The notes under the pieces are model-generated. The model was not told the DNA's origin, searched no databases, and worked only from the letters and a program-made list of their open reading frames with translations. From assembly GCA_050944255.1 (NCBI GenBank), contig JBMNQS010000027.1:1-24830 (forward strand): a stretch of 24,830 nucleotides of DNA. Reading direction: 5' to 3'. Made by a program: the position numbers and the translations under genes. How positions within the stretch are numbered: the stretch's first letter is position 1; the number at the start of each line of letters is the position of its first letter. The stretch is from JBMNQS01 sp050944255. GTDB taxonomy: Bacteria > Bacillota > Clostridia > Christensenellales > Maliibacteriaceae. Shown here piece after piece: positions 12,885-20,072 of this stretch.

Positions 12885-14173
12885 TACCGATTTTCGATTA
12901 TAAAACGCAGCCTGAAGAGGTGAAGGAGCGGCTATTGTCCCGCAGCCAGACGGCGGATGAGAGCGTGCAAGGCGCGGTGCGCGCTGTTTTGGACGCGGTG
13001 CAAAAGCGCGGCGACGAGGCGCTTTTGGAGTATACGGAGAAATTCGACGGCGTGAGCATGGCGGCGGAGAACCTGCGGGTGAGCGAGCAAGAGATCCGGC
13101 AGGCCTACGAACAGGTAGATGAACAGCTGCTGGCGGTGATCCGAAGGGCCATGGACAACATACGGGCGTTTCACCAGAAGCAGAAACAGAATTCGTGGAT
13201 GGATTTTGACGGCAACAAGGCCATGGGGCAGATGGTGCGGCCCATCGAAAACGTGGGCGTTTACGTGCCCGGCGGCACGGCGGCGTATCCCTCCAGCGTG
13301 CTGATGAACATCATCCCCGCAAAGGTGGCCGGGGTGTCCCGCATCGTGATGGCGACGCCGCCGCAGAAGGACGGCTCTCTCTACGCGCCCACCGTGGTGG
13401 CCGCCTGCGAGGCCGGCGCGGACGAAATCTACAAGGTGGGCGGGGCGCAGGCCATAGGCGCGCTGGCCTACGGCACAAAGACCATCCGGCGCGTGGATAA
13501 GATCACCGGGCCGGGGAACGTGTACGTGGCGTGCGCCAAGCGGGAAGTGTTCGGCGTCGTGGGCATCGACATGATTGCCGGGCCCAGCGAGGTGCTGATC
13601 ATTGCCGACGAGAGCGCCGACGCCGCCTGCGTGGCGGCGGACCTTCTGTCCCAGGCGGAGCATGATCTTCTGGCGGCGTCGGTGCTTCTGACCACGTCCA
13701 AATCGCTGGCCGAAGCCGTGCGGCGTGAAGTACAGGAACAGCTTGAAAAACTGGAGAGAAGGAAGATTGCCGAAAAGTCCGTTACGGCCCACGGCGCCAT
13801 CGTGCTGGTGGAGAGCCTCCATGAGGCGGTAGCACTGTCCGACCAGATCGCGCCGGAGCACCTGGAGCTGGCCGTGGAGGACCCTTTCCCGCTGCTGGGG
13901 TTTGTCAAAAACGCCGGGTCCATTTTCCTGGGGCACTACAGCCCGGAGCCGCTGGGCGACTATTACGCCGGGCCGAACCATGTATTGCCCACCTCGGGCA
14001 CGGCACGGTTCTCCTCGGGTCTGACGGTGGATGATTTTATCAAGAAATCCTCGGTGCTCTACTATGGCAGGAGTGCCCTGGAAGATGCCCGGGAGGATGT
14101 GGTGCGCTTTGCCGGGAGCGAGGGGCTCACCGCCCACGCCAATGCCATCAATCTACGTTTTAAGGAGGAGTGA
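12881..14173 (+). CDS. hisD: Histidinol dehydrogenase
   Basis: A 430-aa NAD-dependent zinc enzyme that oxidises L-histidinol to histidine in two steps, the last of the pathway. Conserved segments are VGVYVPGGTAAYPSSVLMN, the KITGPGNVYV loop, GPSEVLIIAD, QAEHDLLA and APEHLEL, the latter with the catalytic pair Glu326-His327, followed by GHYSPEPLGDYYAGPNHVLPT. The length matches the family. The ATG at 12881 overlaps the hisG stop by 4 nt and has AAAGGA close upstream. hisC, which often follows hisD, is missing: the next gene is hisB, three bases on. Confidence 0.97.
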   Translation: MIPIFDYKTQPEEVKERLLSRSQTADESVQGAVRAVLDAVQKRGDEALLEYTEKFDGVSMAAENLRVSEQEIRQAYEQVDEQLLAVIRRAMDNIRAFHQKQKQNSWMDFDGNKAMGQMVRPIENVGVYVPGGTAAYPSSVLMNIIPAKVAGVSRIVMATPPQKDGSLYAPTVVAACEAGADEIYKVGGAQAIGALAYGTKTIRRVDKITGPGNVYVACAKREVFGVVGIDMIAGPSEVLIIADESADAACVAADLLSQAEHDLLAASVLLTTSKSLAEAVRREVQEQLEKLERRKIAEKSVTAHGAIVLVESLHEAVALSDQIAPEHLELAVEDPFPLLGFVKNAGSIFLGHYSPEPLGDYYAGPNHVLPTSGTARFSSGLTVDDFIKKSSVLYYGRSALEDAREDVVRFAGSEGLTAHANAINLRFKEE

Positions 14174-14176
14174 TTC

Positions 14177-14761
14177 ATGCGTAATGCGACCGTCGAAAGA
14201 AAGACGAAAGAGACGGATATTTCCGTCACCGTGGAACTGGACGGGGACGGCTCCTGCAAATTGGATACCGGTATCGGGTTTTTTGACCACATGCTGGAGT
14301 CCTTCTGCAGGCATGGGCTCTTCAATGTGGACGTGCGCTGCAAGGGCGACCTTCATGTGGACGGGCACCACACGGTGGAGGACGTGGGCATCGTCATGGG
14401 GCAGGCCTTCAAGAAGGCCCTGGGCGACAAGGCGGGAATCCACCGCTTCGGCCACTTTTCCCTGCCCATGGACGAGACGGTGGCTCAGGTGGCGCTGGAT
14501 ATCTCGGGCAGGCCGTACCTGGCGCTGCGCACGCCGCTTGTCAGCGGCATGATCGGCGATTACGACAGCGCGCTTCTGGAGGAGTTTCTCCGCGCCTTTG
14601 CCGTCAACGCCGGCCTGACGCTACACGTGAACGTGCCCTACGGCACCAACGCCCACCACATCAATGAGGCCGTATTCAAGAGCCTGGCCAGGGCCCTGAA
14701 AATGGCCGTGGAAGTCGATCCAAGGGTCAAGGGCGTGCCCTCCAGCAAGGGAGTACTCTAA
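14177..14761 (+). CDS. hisB: Imidazoleglycerol-phosphate dehydratase
   Basis: A 194-aa monofunctional dehydratase converting imidazoleglycerol phosphate to imidazoleacetol phosphate. The two metal-binding HHxxE motifs are present: His64-His65-xx-Glu68 and His160-His161-xx-Glu164. There is no fused histidinol-phosphate phosphatase domain, so that activity must come from another gene. AAGGAGGAG overlaps the end of hisD. The gap to the hisA ATG is 18 nt. Confidence 0.97.
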   Translation: MRNATVERKTKETDISVTVELDGDGSCKLDTGIGFFDHMLESFCRHGLFNVDVRCKGDLHVDGHHTVEDVGIVMGQAFKKALGDKAGIHRFGHFSLPMDETVAQVALDISGRPYLALRTPLVSGMIGDYDSALLEEFLRAFAVNAGLTLHVNVPYGTNAHHINEAVFKSLARALKMAVEVDPRVKGVPSSKGVL

Positions 14762-14779
14762 GTGAAGGAGAAAGCACAG

Positions 14780-15505
14780 ATGATCGTTTATCCGGCCGTG
14801 GACATCAAGGACGGAAAGTGCGTGAGGCTGCGGCAGGGGAAGGCGGACGACGCCTCGGTATATGCAGACGATCCGGCCGTCATGGCGAAGCGGTGGGCTG
14901 ACGCCGGCGCCGCCGCTCTTCACGTGGTGGACCTGGACGGCGCCTTCGGCGGCGAAGGGAAGAACCTTGCCGCCGTGGAGAGGATCGTAAAGATCGCGGG
15001 CATCCCCGTGCAGTTGGGCGGCGGTATACGCACCATCGAGGATATGGCGCTGCGCCTGGAGGAGATCGGCGTTAAAAGGGTCATACTGGGCACGGTGGCC
15101 GTGGAGCGGCCGGATCTGGTGGAGGAGGCCGCCCGGCGCTGGCCGGGGAGGATCGTCGTGGGCATCGACGCCAAAGACGGCCGGGTCACCACCCGGGGAT
15201 GGGTCAGGACCGAAAAGGTGAGCCCCATCGAGCTGGCCCTTGAAATGAAGGCCCTTGGGATCGATACCATCATCTATACCGATATCGCCAGGGACGGGAT
15301 GCTTTCGGGCATCGGCCGCGAGAGCACCAAGGCATTGATCGACGCCACGGGCATGCACATCATCGCCTCCGGAGGGGTGGGCAGTCTGTCCGACATCGCG
15401 GAGGCCAGACAGATAGGCGCCCGCGGCGTGATCGTGGGCAAGGCGCTCTACGACGGCGCCATCCACATCAAGGACGCGCTGGCCCAGCAGGAGGCAAGTA
15501 TATGA
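14780..15505 (+). CDS. hisA: ProFAR isomerase (phosphoribosylformimino-AICAR-P isomerase)
   Basis: A 241-aa TIM barrel catalysing the Amadori isomerisation of ProFAR to PRFAR. Catalytic Asp8 (YPAVDIKDGK) and Asp130 (VVGIDAKDG) are visible, plus the phosphate-binding GGIRTIEDM (81-89) and IIASGGVGS. The AVDIKDGKCVRLRQG opening and the aspartate positions favour HisA over HisF. I start at the ATG at 14780, preceded by AAGGAGA, rather than the in-frame GTG at 14762. hisH normally precedes and hisF follows; here hisIE begins directly, overlapping the stop by 4 nt. Confidence 0.96.
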   Translation: MIVYPAVDIKDGKCVRLRQGKADDASVYADDPAVMAKRWADAGAAALHVVDLDGAFGGEGKNLAAVERIVKIAGIPVQLGGGIRTIEDMALRLEEIGVKRVILGTVAVERPDLVEEAARRWPGRIVVGIDAKDGRVTTRGWVRTEKVSPIELALEMKALGIDTIIYTDIARDGMLSGIGRESTKALIDATGMHIIASGGVGSLSDIAEARQIGARGVIVGKALYDGAIHIKDALAQQEASI

Positions 15506-16125
15506 TTGAAAACATCAAGTGGAACGAAGAGGGCCTGGCGCCCGCCATCGCCCAGGATATCAACACCGGGGCGGTGGTGATGATGGCGTGGATGAACGAG
15601 CAGTCGCTGAAACAGACCATCGAGACCGGCTACGCCACCTACTACAGCCGCAGCCGGGAGAAGCTCTGGAAAAAGGGGGAGACCAGCGGCCACCTGCAGA
15701 GGGTGCGCGGCATCTACCTGGACTGCGACGGTGACGCGATTCTTTTGAAAGTCGATCAGACAGGTGCGGCGTGCCATACGGGGGAATATACTTGTTTCTT
15801 TAACGAACTGTGGAAGGCGCCGGAGGATAAAACCACATCCCAGGGCAGCCGGATCGTATCGCTGGTGGCCGACACCGTGCGCGACAGGTACCATCATCCG
15901 GTGGAGGGCTCCTATACCAACTACCTGTTTGAAAAGGGCATCGATAAAATTCTAAAAAAGATAGGGGAGGAGTCGGCGGAGGTGATCATCGCCGCCAAGA
16001 ACAACGCCCCGGACGAGATACGGCTGGAGGTGGCCGATCTGATCTATCATCTTACCGTGATGCTTACCGAGCGGGGCATGGGCTGGGAGGACGTGTACGC
16101 GGAGCTGGAGAGCCGGTACAAGTGA
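15502..16125 (+). CDS. hisIE: Bifunctional phosphoribosyl-AMP cyclohydrolase / phosphoribosyl-ATP pyrophosphatase
   Basis: A 207-aa fusion catalysing steps two and three of histidine synthesis. The N-terminal cyclohydrolase domain (about 1-108) has the metal site DCDGD (74-78) and the zinc-type Cys91-His92 and Cys98. The C-terminal pyrophosphatase domain (about 113-207) has the helical KKIGEESAEVIIAAKN (152-167) and EVADLIYHLTVML. It is the last gene of the operon and overlaps hisA by 4 nt; hisF, usually between them, is absent. An intrinsic terminator follows at 16179. Confidence 0.97.
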   Translation: MIENIKWNEEGLAPAIAQDINTGAVVMMAWMNEQSLKQTIETGYATYYSRSREKLWKKGETSGHLQRVRGIYLDCDGDAILLKVDQTGAACHTGEYTCFFNELWKAPEDKTTSQGSRIVSLVADTVRDRYHHPVEGSYTNYLFEKGIDKILKKIGEESAEVIIAAKNNAPDEIRLEVADLIYHLTVMLTERGMGWEDVYAELESRYK

Positions 16126-16178
16126 CGCCGGCAAAGAATCCGCGCATGACGGGGCCTGAAAAATTTAAACGGATGCAT

Positions 16179-16216
16179 AACTCCCTGTGAACGCGTTTCA
16201 CAGCGGAGTTTTTTAT
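16179..16216 (+). terminator. his operon terminator
   Basis: AACTCC-CTGTGAA (16179-16191) pairs with TTCACAG-C-GGAGTT (16197-16210), a 13-bp stem with one bulge, followed by TTTTTTATTT. It separates the his operon from the YihY gene. Confidence 0.85.
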
Positions 16217-16316
16217 TTGGCGCGGCGGCTGGGATGCGTTCAAACCGCATAAAATGCCGCCGGGCACGAAGAATAGATAAAGCCGGATACTCTTTTTAAG
16301 GAAAGGAAAACATACC

Positions 16317-17267
16317 GTGCGCGCCAATGCCAGGGAAATAAAGCCAAAAAAATTCAACGTAAAGCAATTGGGAAAATTATTGTGGAGCAAAATGGCGGAT
16401 ATGCACTTTTACAATTCGTCCATCATTATCTCCTATTACCTGCTTTTGAGCCTCTTTCCGCTGGTGCTGGTGCTGGGCACGCTGCTGCCGTTTCTGGGGA
16501 TTGATCCCGGCGGATTGACGCCGTACCTGGAGGCGGTGGTGCCCGAAAGCCTGCTGCCGGTACTGGAACCATTGCTCCAAAACCTTCTGACCAGAAGCAA
16601 TACGGGCCTTCTGTCCGTGGGCGCCGTCGTGGCCGTCTGGTCGGCCAGCCGGGGCATCCACCACCTGCAGGAGGGCATGAACAGAGCCTACGAGGTGAAG
16701 ACGTGCAGGAGCTTTCTCTGCTCGCGCCTGGTGGCCATCGTCACGCTGCTTCTGGTGATGCTGCTTATCATCGCCTTTACGCTGCTGTTCGGTTTCGGAG
16801 AATTCATCGTCCGGTATCTGGGGACCAGCATCCTGTGGCTCTACCGGGCGTATGAAACGGTCAATGCCCTCAAATGGCCGGTTTCCTTTATGGTGTTCTT
16901 CGCGCTTTTAACGCTGATTTACTTCTATACCCCCAACGTCAGGCAGCGCATCCGCCACGTGCTGCCCGGCAGCGTGCTGGCCTGCGCCGGCTGCCTGCTT
17001 CTGGCGGAGGTGTTTGCCATATACGTGCAGTTTTCCACGGGCCAACTGGACCAGTTCGGACCGTTTAAAGCCTTTTTCCTCCTGATGCTCTGGCTGATTC
17101 TTGCCAGCTGTATCCTGCTTTTCGGTGCGTGTGTCAACGCCGCCGTATACGACATGTTCCACGGCAAGCCGCAGATGAGAAACGCCCGCATACGCCAGAG
17201 CCTCACCGAAAAGCTCCAGGCGGCCATCGAAAAAATGCTGGGCATTACCCGCAGGACAAGCGCATAA
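16317..17267 (+). CDS. YihY/virulence factor BrkB family membrane protein
   Basis: A 316-aa integral membrane protein with about six helices (roughly 36-60, 97-112, 138-163, 186-204, 217-238, 250-274). The family pattern is visible: FYNSSIIISYYLLLSLFPLVLVL at the first helix, WSASRGIHHLQEGMNRAYEV after the second, and YTPNVRQRIRHVLPGSVLA before the fifth. The family was once called ribonuclease BN by mistake, and its function is still unsettled. The start is a GTG, preceded by AAGGAAAGGAAAA; no in-frame ATG fits as well. The gene stands alone between the his terminator and degV. Confidence 0.93.
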   Translation: MRANAREIKPKKFNVKQLGKLLWSKMADMHFYNSSIIISYYLLLSLFPLVLVLGTLLPFLGIDPGGLTPYLEAVVPESLLPVLEPLLQNLLTRSNTGLLSVGAVVAVWSASRGIHHLQEGMNRAYEVKTCRSFLCSRLVAIVTLLLVMLLIIAFTLLFGFGEFIVRYLGTSILWLYRAYETVNALKWPVSFMVFFALLTLIYFYTPNVRQRIRHVLPGSVLACAGCLLLAEVFAIYVQFSTGQLDQFGPFKAFFLLMLWLILASCILLFGACVNAAVYDMFHGKPQMRNARIRQSLTEKLQAAIEKMLGITRRTSA

Positions 17268-17288
17268 GTATCTTATAGCGGTGGAAAC

Positions 17289-17313
17289 AGCCGCGCGCGC
17301 GTGATAAGCGGCT
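17289..17313 (+). terminator. Weak hairpin after the YihY gene
   Basis: AGCCGC (17289-17294) pairs with GCGGCT (17308-17313), followed by only TTTA. It is a possible weak terminator. The rest of the 261-nt gap before degV is AT-rich leader with the promoter at 17444-17472. Confidence 0.3.
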
Positions 17314-17443
17314 TTACGCATTGCAGCGATGTTTATGGCCAAAAAATTTTGCCCGTTTTGCCGAAGTCCGGCGAAAAACTGCGCCGCGGGCCTTGTTTAC
17401 CTGCACGATTCGGCAAAAGTCACGCTTCTTTTTCCCTGTCGGC

Positions 17444-17472
17444 TTGATTTCCCAGGCAATAGAACTTAAAAT
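17444..17472 (+). promoter_or_regulatory. degV promoter
   Basis: TTGATT (17444-17449), a 17-nt spacer and TAAAAT (17467-17472): four or more matches in each box at ideal spacing, about 57 nt before the GTG start. Confidence 0.55.
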
Positions 17473-17528
17473 AAAAGGCAGAACAGACTCATTCATTTCA
17501 TATTTTATACTTTTAGGAGGACAATACC

Positions 17529-18401
17529 GTGAAAAACTATGTCTTGATGACGGACTCCAATACGGAAATCCCGTGGGAGTTCGCCGAAGCGCACAACATA
17601 CCCGTTGTGCGCATGCCCTACTCCATAGGTACCCAGGAATACTTCTATGACCTCGGCAAAGAAACCGACTTTAAAACCTTTTTCGACAATATGCGCCAGG
17701 GCGCGGTGCCCAAGACAGCCATATTGCCGCCCCAGTTCTACGTGGAGTTATGGACCCCTATGCTCCAGGCCGGACAGGACATTTTGTTCATCTGCTTTTC
17801 ATCGAAACTTTCCGCCGCGTTCAGCGCCATACAAATGGCCAGGGATGAGGTGCTGCAGGACTTCCCCGACAGGAAAATTACATTGGTGGATACAAAGAGC
17901 ATCTCCATGGGCGCGGGCCTTCTGGTGATGTATGCGGTGGAAATGTACGATCGCGGCGCAGCCGCCGATGAGATCGTCGCTTTCCTTGAAGAAAAAATAC
18001 CTAAAGTGCAGCACTGGTTCACAGTGGATAATCTGATCTATTTAAAACGGACCGGCAGGATTTCCTCCACGGCGGCCACTATGGGTACGATGCTCAACGT
18101 CAAGCCCATACTCTCGGTGGATAAAGAGGGCGCGCTGAAATCCGTGGCCAAAGCCAAGGGCCGCAAGAAGGCGGTCCACTACCTGTTCGACCGTCTCGAA
18201 GAACAGGTGGAAGACCCGGAGAATCAGTACTGCGTCATCGTGCAGGCGGACTGCATGGACGAAGCGCAGGCGCTGAAAAAGAAAATCGAACAGAGATTCA
18301 ATTTCAAGCAGATCATCCTGCGCGATATCGGGCCGGTGGTGGGCTCCCACGCGGGCCCGGGCAGCTTGGCCCTGATGTTCATGGGCGGAGAACGCGTGTA
18401 A
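17529..18401 (+). CDS. DegV family fatty-acid-binding protein (FakB-like)
   Basis: A 290-aa cytoplasmic protein with the two-domain DegV fold. Members bind one fatty acid and, as FakB, present it to FakA for phosphorylation. Family residues are in place: Thr63 (PKTAILPP), the Ser91-Ser92 turn in ICFSSKLSAAFSA, DTKSISMGAGLL (121-132), the Arg174 loop (LKRTGRIS) and His274 in GSHAGPGSL. The GTG start has AGGAGG eight bases upstream. A possible FakA-like partner is encoded at 5573-7219, in a separate unit. Repeat copy 3 begins about eight bases after the stop. Confidence 0.93.
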   Translation: MKNYVLMTDSNTEIPWEFAEAHNIPVVRMPYSIGTQEYFYDLGKETDFKTFFDNMRQGAVPKTAILPPQFYVELWTPMLQAGQDILFICFSSKLSAAFSAIQMARDEVLQDFPDRKITLVDTKSISMGAGLLVMYAVEMYDRGAAADEIVAFLEEKIPKVQHWFTVDNLIYLKRTGRISSTAATMGTMLNVKPILSVDKEGALKSVAKAKGRKKAVHYLFDRLEEQVEDPENQYCVIVQADCMDEAQALKKKIEQRFNFKQIILRDIGPVVGSHAGPGSLALMFMGGERV

Positions 18402-18408
18402 GAAAGTA

Positions 18409-18547
18409 CGCCGGGCTCCGCCTGGACCGGAGGAACGCCGGGCTCCGCCCGGACCCGCTTAAGGCTCCGCCTTAAGAATCCGCTTAGAACCTTTTTCTGA
18501 AGAAAAAGGTTCTAAGAACTCCAAAAAGACTTTTATACGCTTCGCGG
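18409..18547. repeat. Dispersed multi-hairpin repeat, copy 3
   Basis: Related to the copies at 12-140 and 256-384. The first hairpin is duplicated: CCGGGC/GCCTGG (18411-18425) and CCGGGC/GCCCGG (18438-18452), both with loop TCC, in a direct repeat of period 27. Then CTTAAGGC/GCCTTAAG (18458-18476) and the long CTTAGAACC hairpin (18483-18516), whose two arms both gained a T or A relative to copy 1, keeping it perfect. The tail again ends in CGCTTCGCGG. The segment GCAAGCGTTCTAAG after CCGGAG is missing here. Confidence 0.85.
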
Positions 18548-18579
18548 AAGGATATTCAGATTTAATTGGTTATAAAACC

Positions 18580-18607
18580 CGGCCGTGCCTGCATGCAGGC
18601 ACGGCCG
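18580..18607 (-). terminator. Terminator between degV and the sortase gene
   Basis: A perfect 28-nt palindrome, CGGCCGTGCCTGCA followed by its reverse complement. On the minus strand it runs into GGTTTTATAA, fitting the end of the sortase transcript. The plus strand lacks a T-run. Confidence 0.6.
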
Positions 18608-18617
18608 TAAATGATTT

Positions 18618-18634
18618 CAAGGGCAGCGCCCTTG
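18618..18634. repeat. Short hairpin of the modular repeat type
   Basis: CAAGGGC/GCCCTTG with loop AGC, followed by GCC. CCTTGGCC is also the first sequence of the window before copy 1, so this looks like a detached module of the same repeat family. It lies just past the sortase stop codon. Confidence 0.5.
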
Positions 18635-18650
18635 GCCTTTTATTTAAACA

Positions 18651-19982
18651 TTATTCCGATGCATCCGGCACCGTCAGCGAATCGTTTTCAACGATGCCCT
18701 CATAGAGGGCGTGCACGGCGATGCGCAGATTCGCATCGCCGTTGCTGGGGCATGTGGAGAACGTCACGATTTTGCTCTCGGGGGCAAACCTGACGTCGGG
18801 GGTGACGACGGACCTGGCATGCAGGCTGTCAAAGTACCCTATCCGCTCGTCGCCTTCTTCAATATGCATGGTGCGGTAATCGGCCGCGGCATCGGTCAAA
18901 TACGCGGAAAAAATACGGTATTGATGGGTATGGCCGTCCGGCGTGGTGATGTACACGAAAGGGTGCTCCTGAAAATAGGTCTTGTCAAGCAATTTCGCCA
19001 TGTCGTGGAACATGGAGCCGTCAATCATGTTGTGGCCGTAAATAACCGTGTTGGCATCGGAGAAATCTCCTGCATTATCCTCGTCCAGATAGATGCTGCC
19101 GCATGCGTTCTGCGCCTTTTTAAACGTATGGGTCAGATAAAAGTCATTGTCGGTGGTCTGCACCATGGGATAGGCGATGCGGGTGCCGGGAAAATACAGC
19201 CAGCCCGTAAAATCACCGTTCTGACGCGCCAGTTCATTCAGGGCTTCCTGCGAGATGGGACGCACGGCCAGGCCGCCGCCTTCGCCCTGCGGGTCAATAC
19301 CCTGGGGCAAAGATCCGCCGCCAGCCAACTGCTGAATCTGCCTGTACTCGATATAACTCTGAACCCGCGGCACAATCAGCGAAACCAAAAACGCCAGTGA
19401 AGCCATGAAAACCAAAAGGGACAGGATAAAGGCCGCTTTCCTGCCGCCGGACCAGGGCTGCCTGGTTTTTTCCGGTTTTTTATCCTGCGATTCCTCAGCG
19501 CCGCCGGAGACGGGCCGGGATATGAACCCAGGCTGCGGCGCCGGCATTGCGGCTTTGCCCGATGCGGCGGCGGATTTAAATCCGGGGGCCTTATCCGCGG
19601 GACGAGCCGCGTGGGGAAGGCCCGCACCCTGGATACCGCCGGGCATTTGATCGTTGGATGCACCGTATGCGGGCGCCTCATAGACGGGCGGGGCGCCATA
19701 CACCGGGTAGGGTCCGTAGAGCGGCGGCATATGGGTTTCCGGATAGACGTAAAGGGCGTACACCCCGGGATAGGGCACAGGGCCGTAGACCGGCGGATAT
19801 TCCGCGCCATGATATTCGTAGGGAGCGTAAGCCGCAGGTGGAACGTAAAGCGGCGCGTATCCCCAAGGCGCAGACGAATAAACGTCCTGCGGCGCCCCGG
19901 AATAGGGCCCAGGCTCTACGCCGGAGGGCGCGTCCTGGAACATGTCCTCAAACGCGTCCTTTGGTTGGTACGAGTTTCGCAT
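18651..19982 (-). CDS. Class B sortase with Tyr/Pro-rich N-terminal region
   Basis: A 443-aa membrane-anchored cysteine transpeptidase. The catalytic domain (about 240-443) has His317 (VIYGHNM), Cys411 (TFSTCPSNG) and Arg420 (NLRIAV), the complete sortase triad; the long insertion between His and Cys and the spacing fit class B. A single membrane helix lies at about 183-205, after KPEKTRQPWSGGRK. The ~180 residues before it are predicted cytoplasmic and low-complexity, with 18 Tyr between residues 27 and 106 in YAP/YxPxY-like units. Most class B sortases have only a short N-terminus. No LPxTG-like substrate or pilin gene is adjacent, so the substrate is unknown. GGAGG lies six bases before the ATG. 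Confidence 0.93.
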   Translation of the reverse strand: MRNSYQPKDAFEDMFQDAPSGVEPGPYSGAPQDVYSSAPWGYAPLYVPPAAYAPYEYHGAEYPPVYGPVPYPGVYALYVYPETHMPPLYGPYPVYGAPPVYEAPAYGASNDQMPGGIQGAGLPHAARPADKAPGFKSAAASGKAAMPAPQPGFISRPVSGGAEESQDKKPEKTRQPWSGGRKAAFILSLLVFMASLAFLVSLIVPRVQSYIEYRQIQQLAGGGSLPQGIDPQGEGGGLAVRPISQEALNELARQNGDFTGWLYFPGTRIAYPMVQTTDNDFYLTHTFKKAQNACGSIYLDEDNAGDFSDANTVIYGHNMIDGSMFHDMAKLLDKTYFQEHPFVYITTPDGHTHQYRIFSAYLTDAAADYRTMHIEEGDERIGYFDSLHARSVVTPDVRFAPESKIVTFSTCPSNGDANLRIAVHALYEGIVENDSLTVPDASE

Positions 19983-20015
19983 TCAAAGCCTCCAGTGAAA
20001 AAAGATGTACATTCC

Positions 20016-20024
20016 ATTATAGCA
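20016..20024 (-). promoter_or_regulatory. Extended -10 promoter for the sortase gene
   Basis: On the minus strand TGCTATAAT gives a perfect -10 with TGn extension, about 35 nt before the ATG at 19982. No -35 is evident. The same nine bases occur at 10207-10215 and in the rpmB promoter. Confidence 0.55.
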
Positions 20025-20038
20025 GAATAGCAGAAAAT

Positions 20039-20069
20039 GGGCGCGGCATGCGCAGGCACCCGCGCTCCC
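20039..20069 (-). terminator. Possible terminator after the nucleotidyltransferase gene
   Basis: GCGCGG (20041-20046) pairs with CCGCGC (20060-20065), with flanking G and C runs extending the stem. The minus-strand T-run (CATTTTCTG) is short, so this is a modest candidate. It would separate the nucleotidyltransferase from the sortase gene. Confidence 0.45.
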
Positions 20070-20072
20070 TTT

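Noticed and set aside
12932..14137. Long minus-strand frame (401 codons) opposite hisD
   Set aside because: Antisense shadow of hisD, which has full family motifs; composition is His/Arg/Gly-rich without any recognisable domain.
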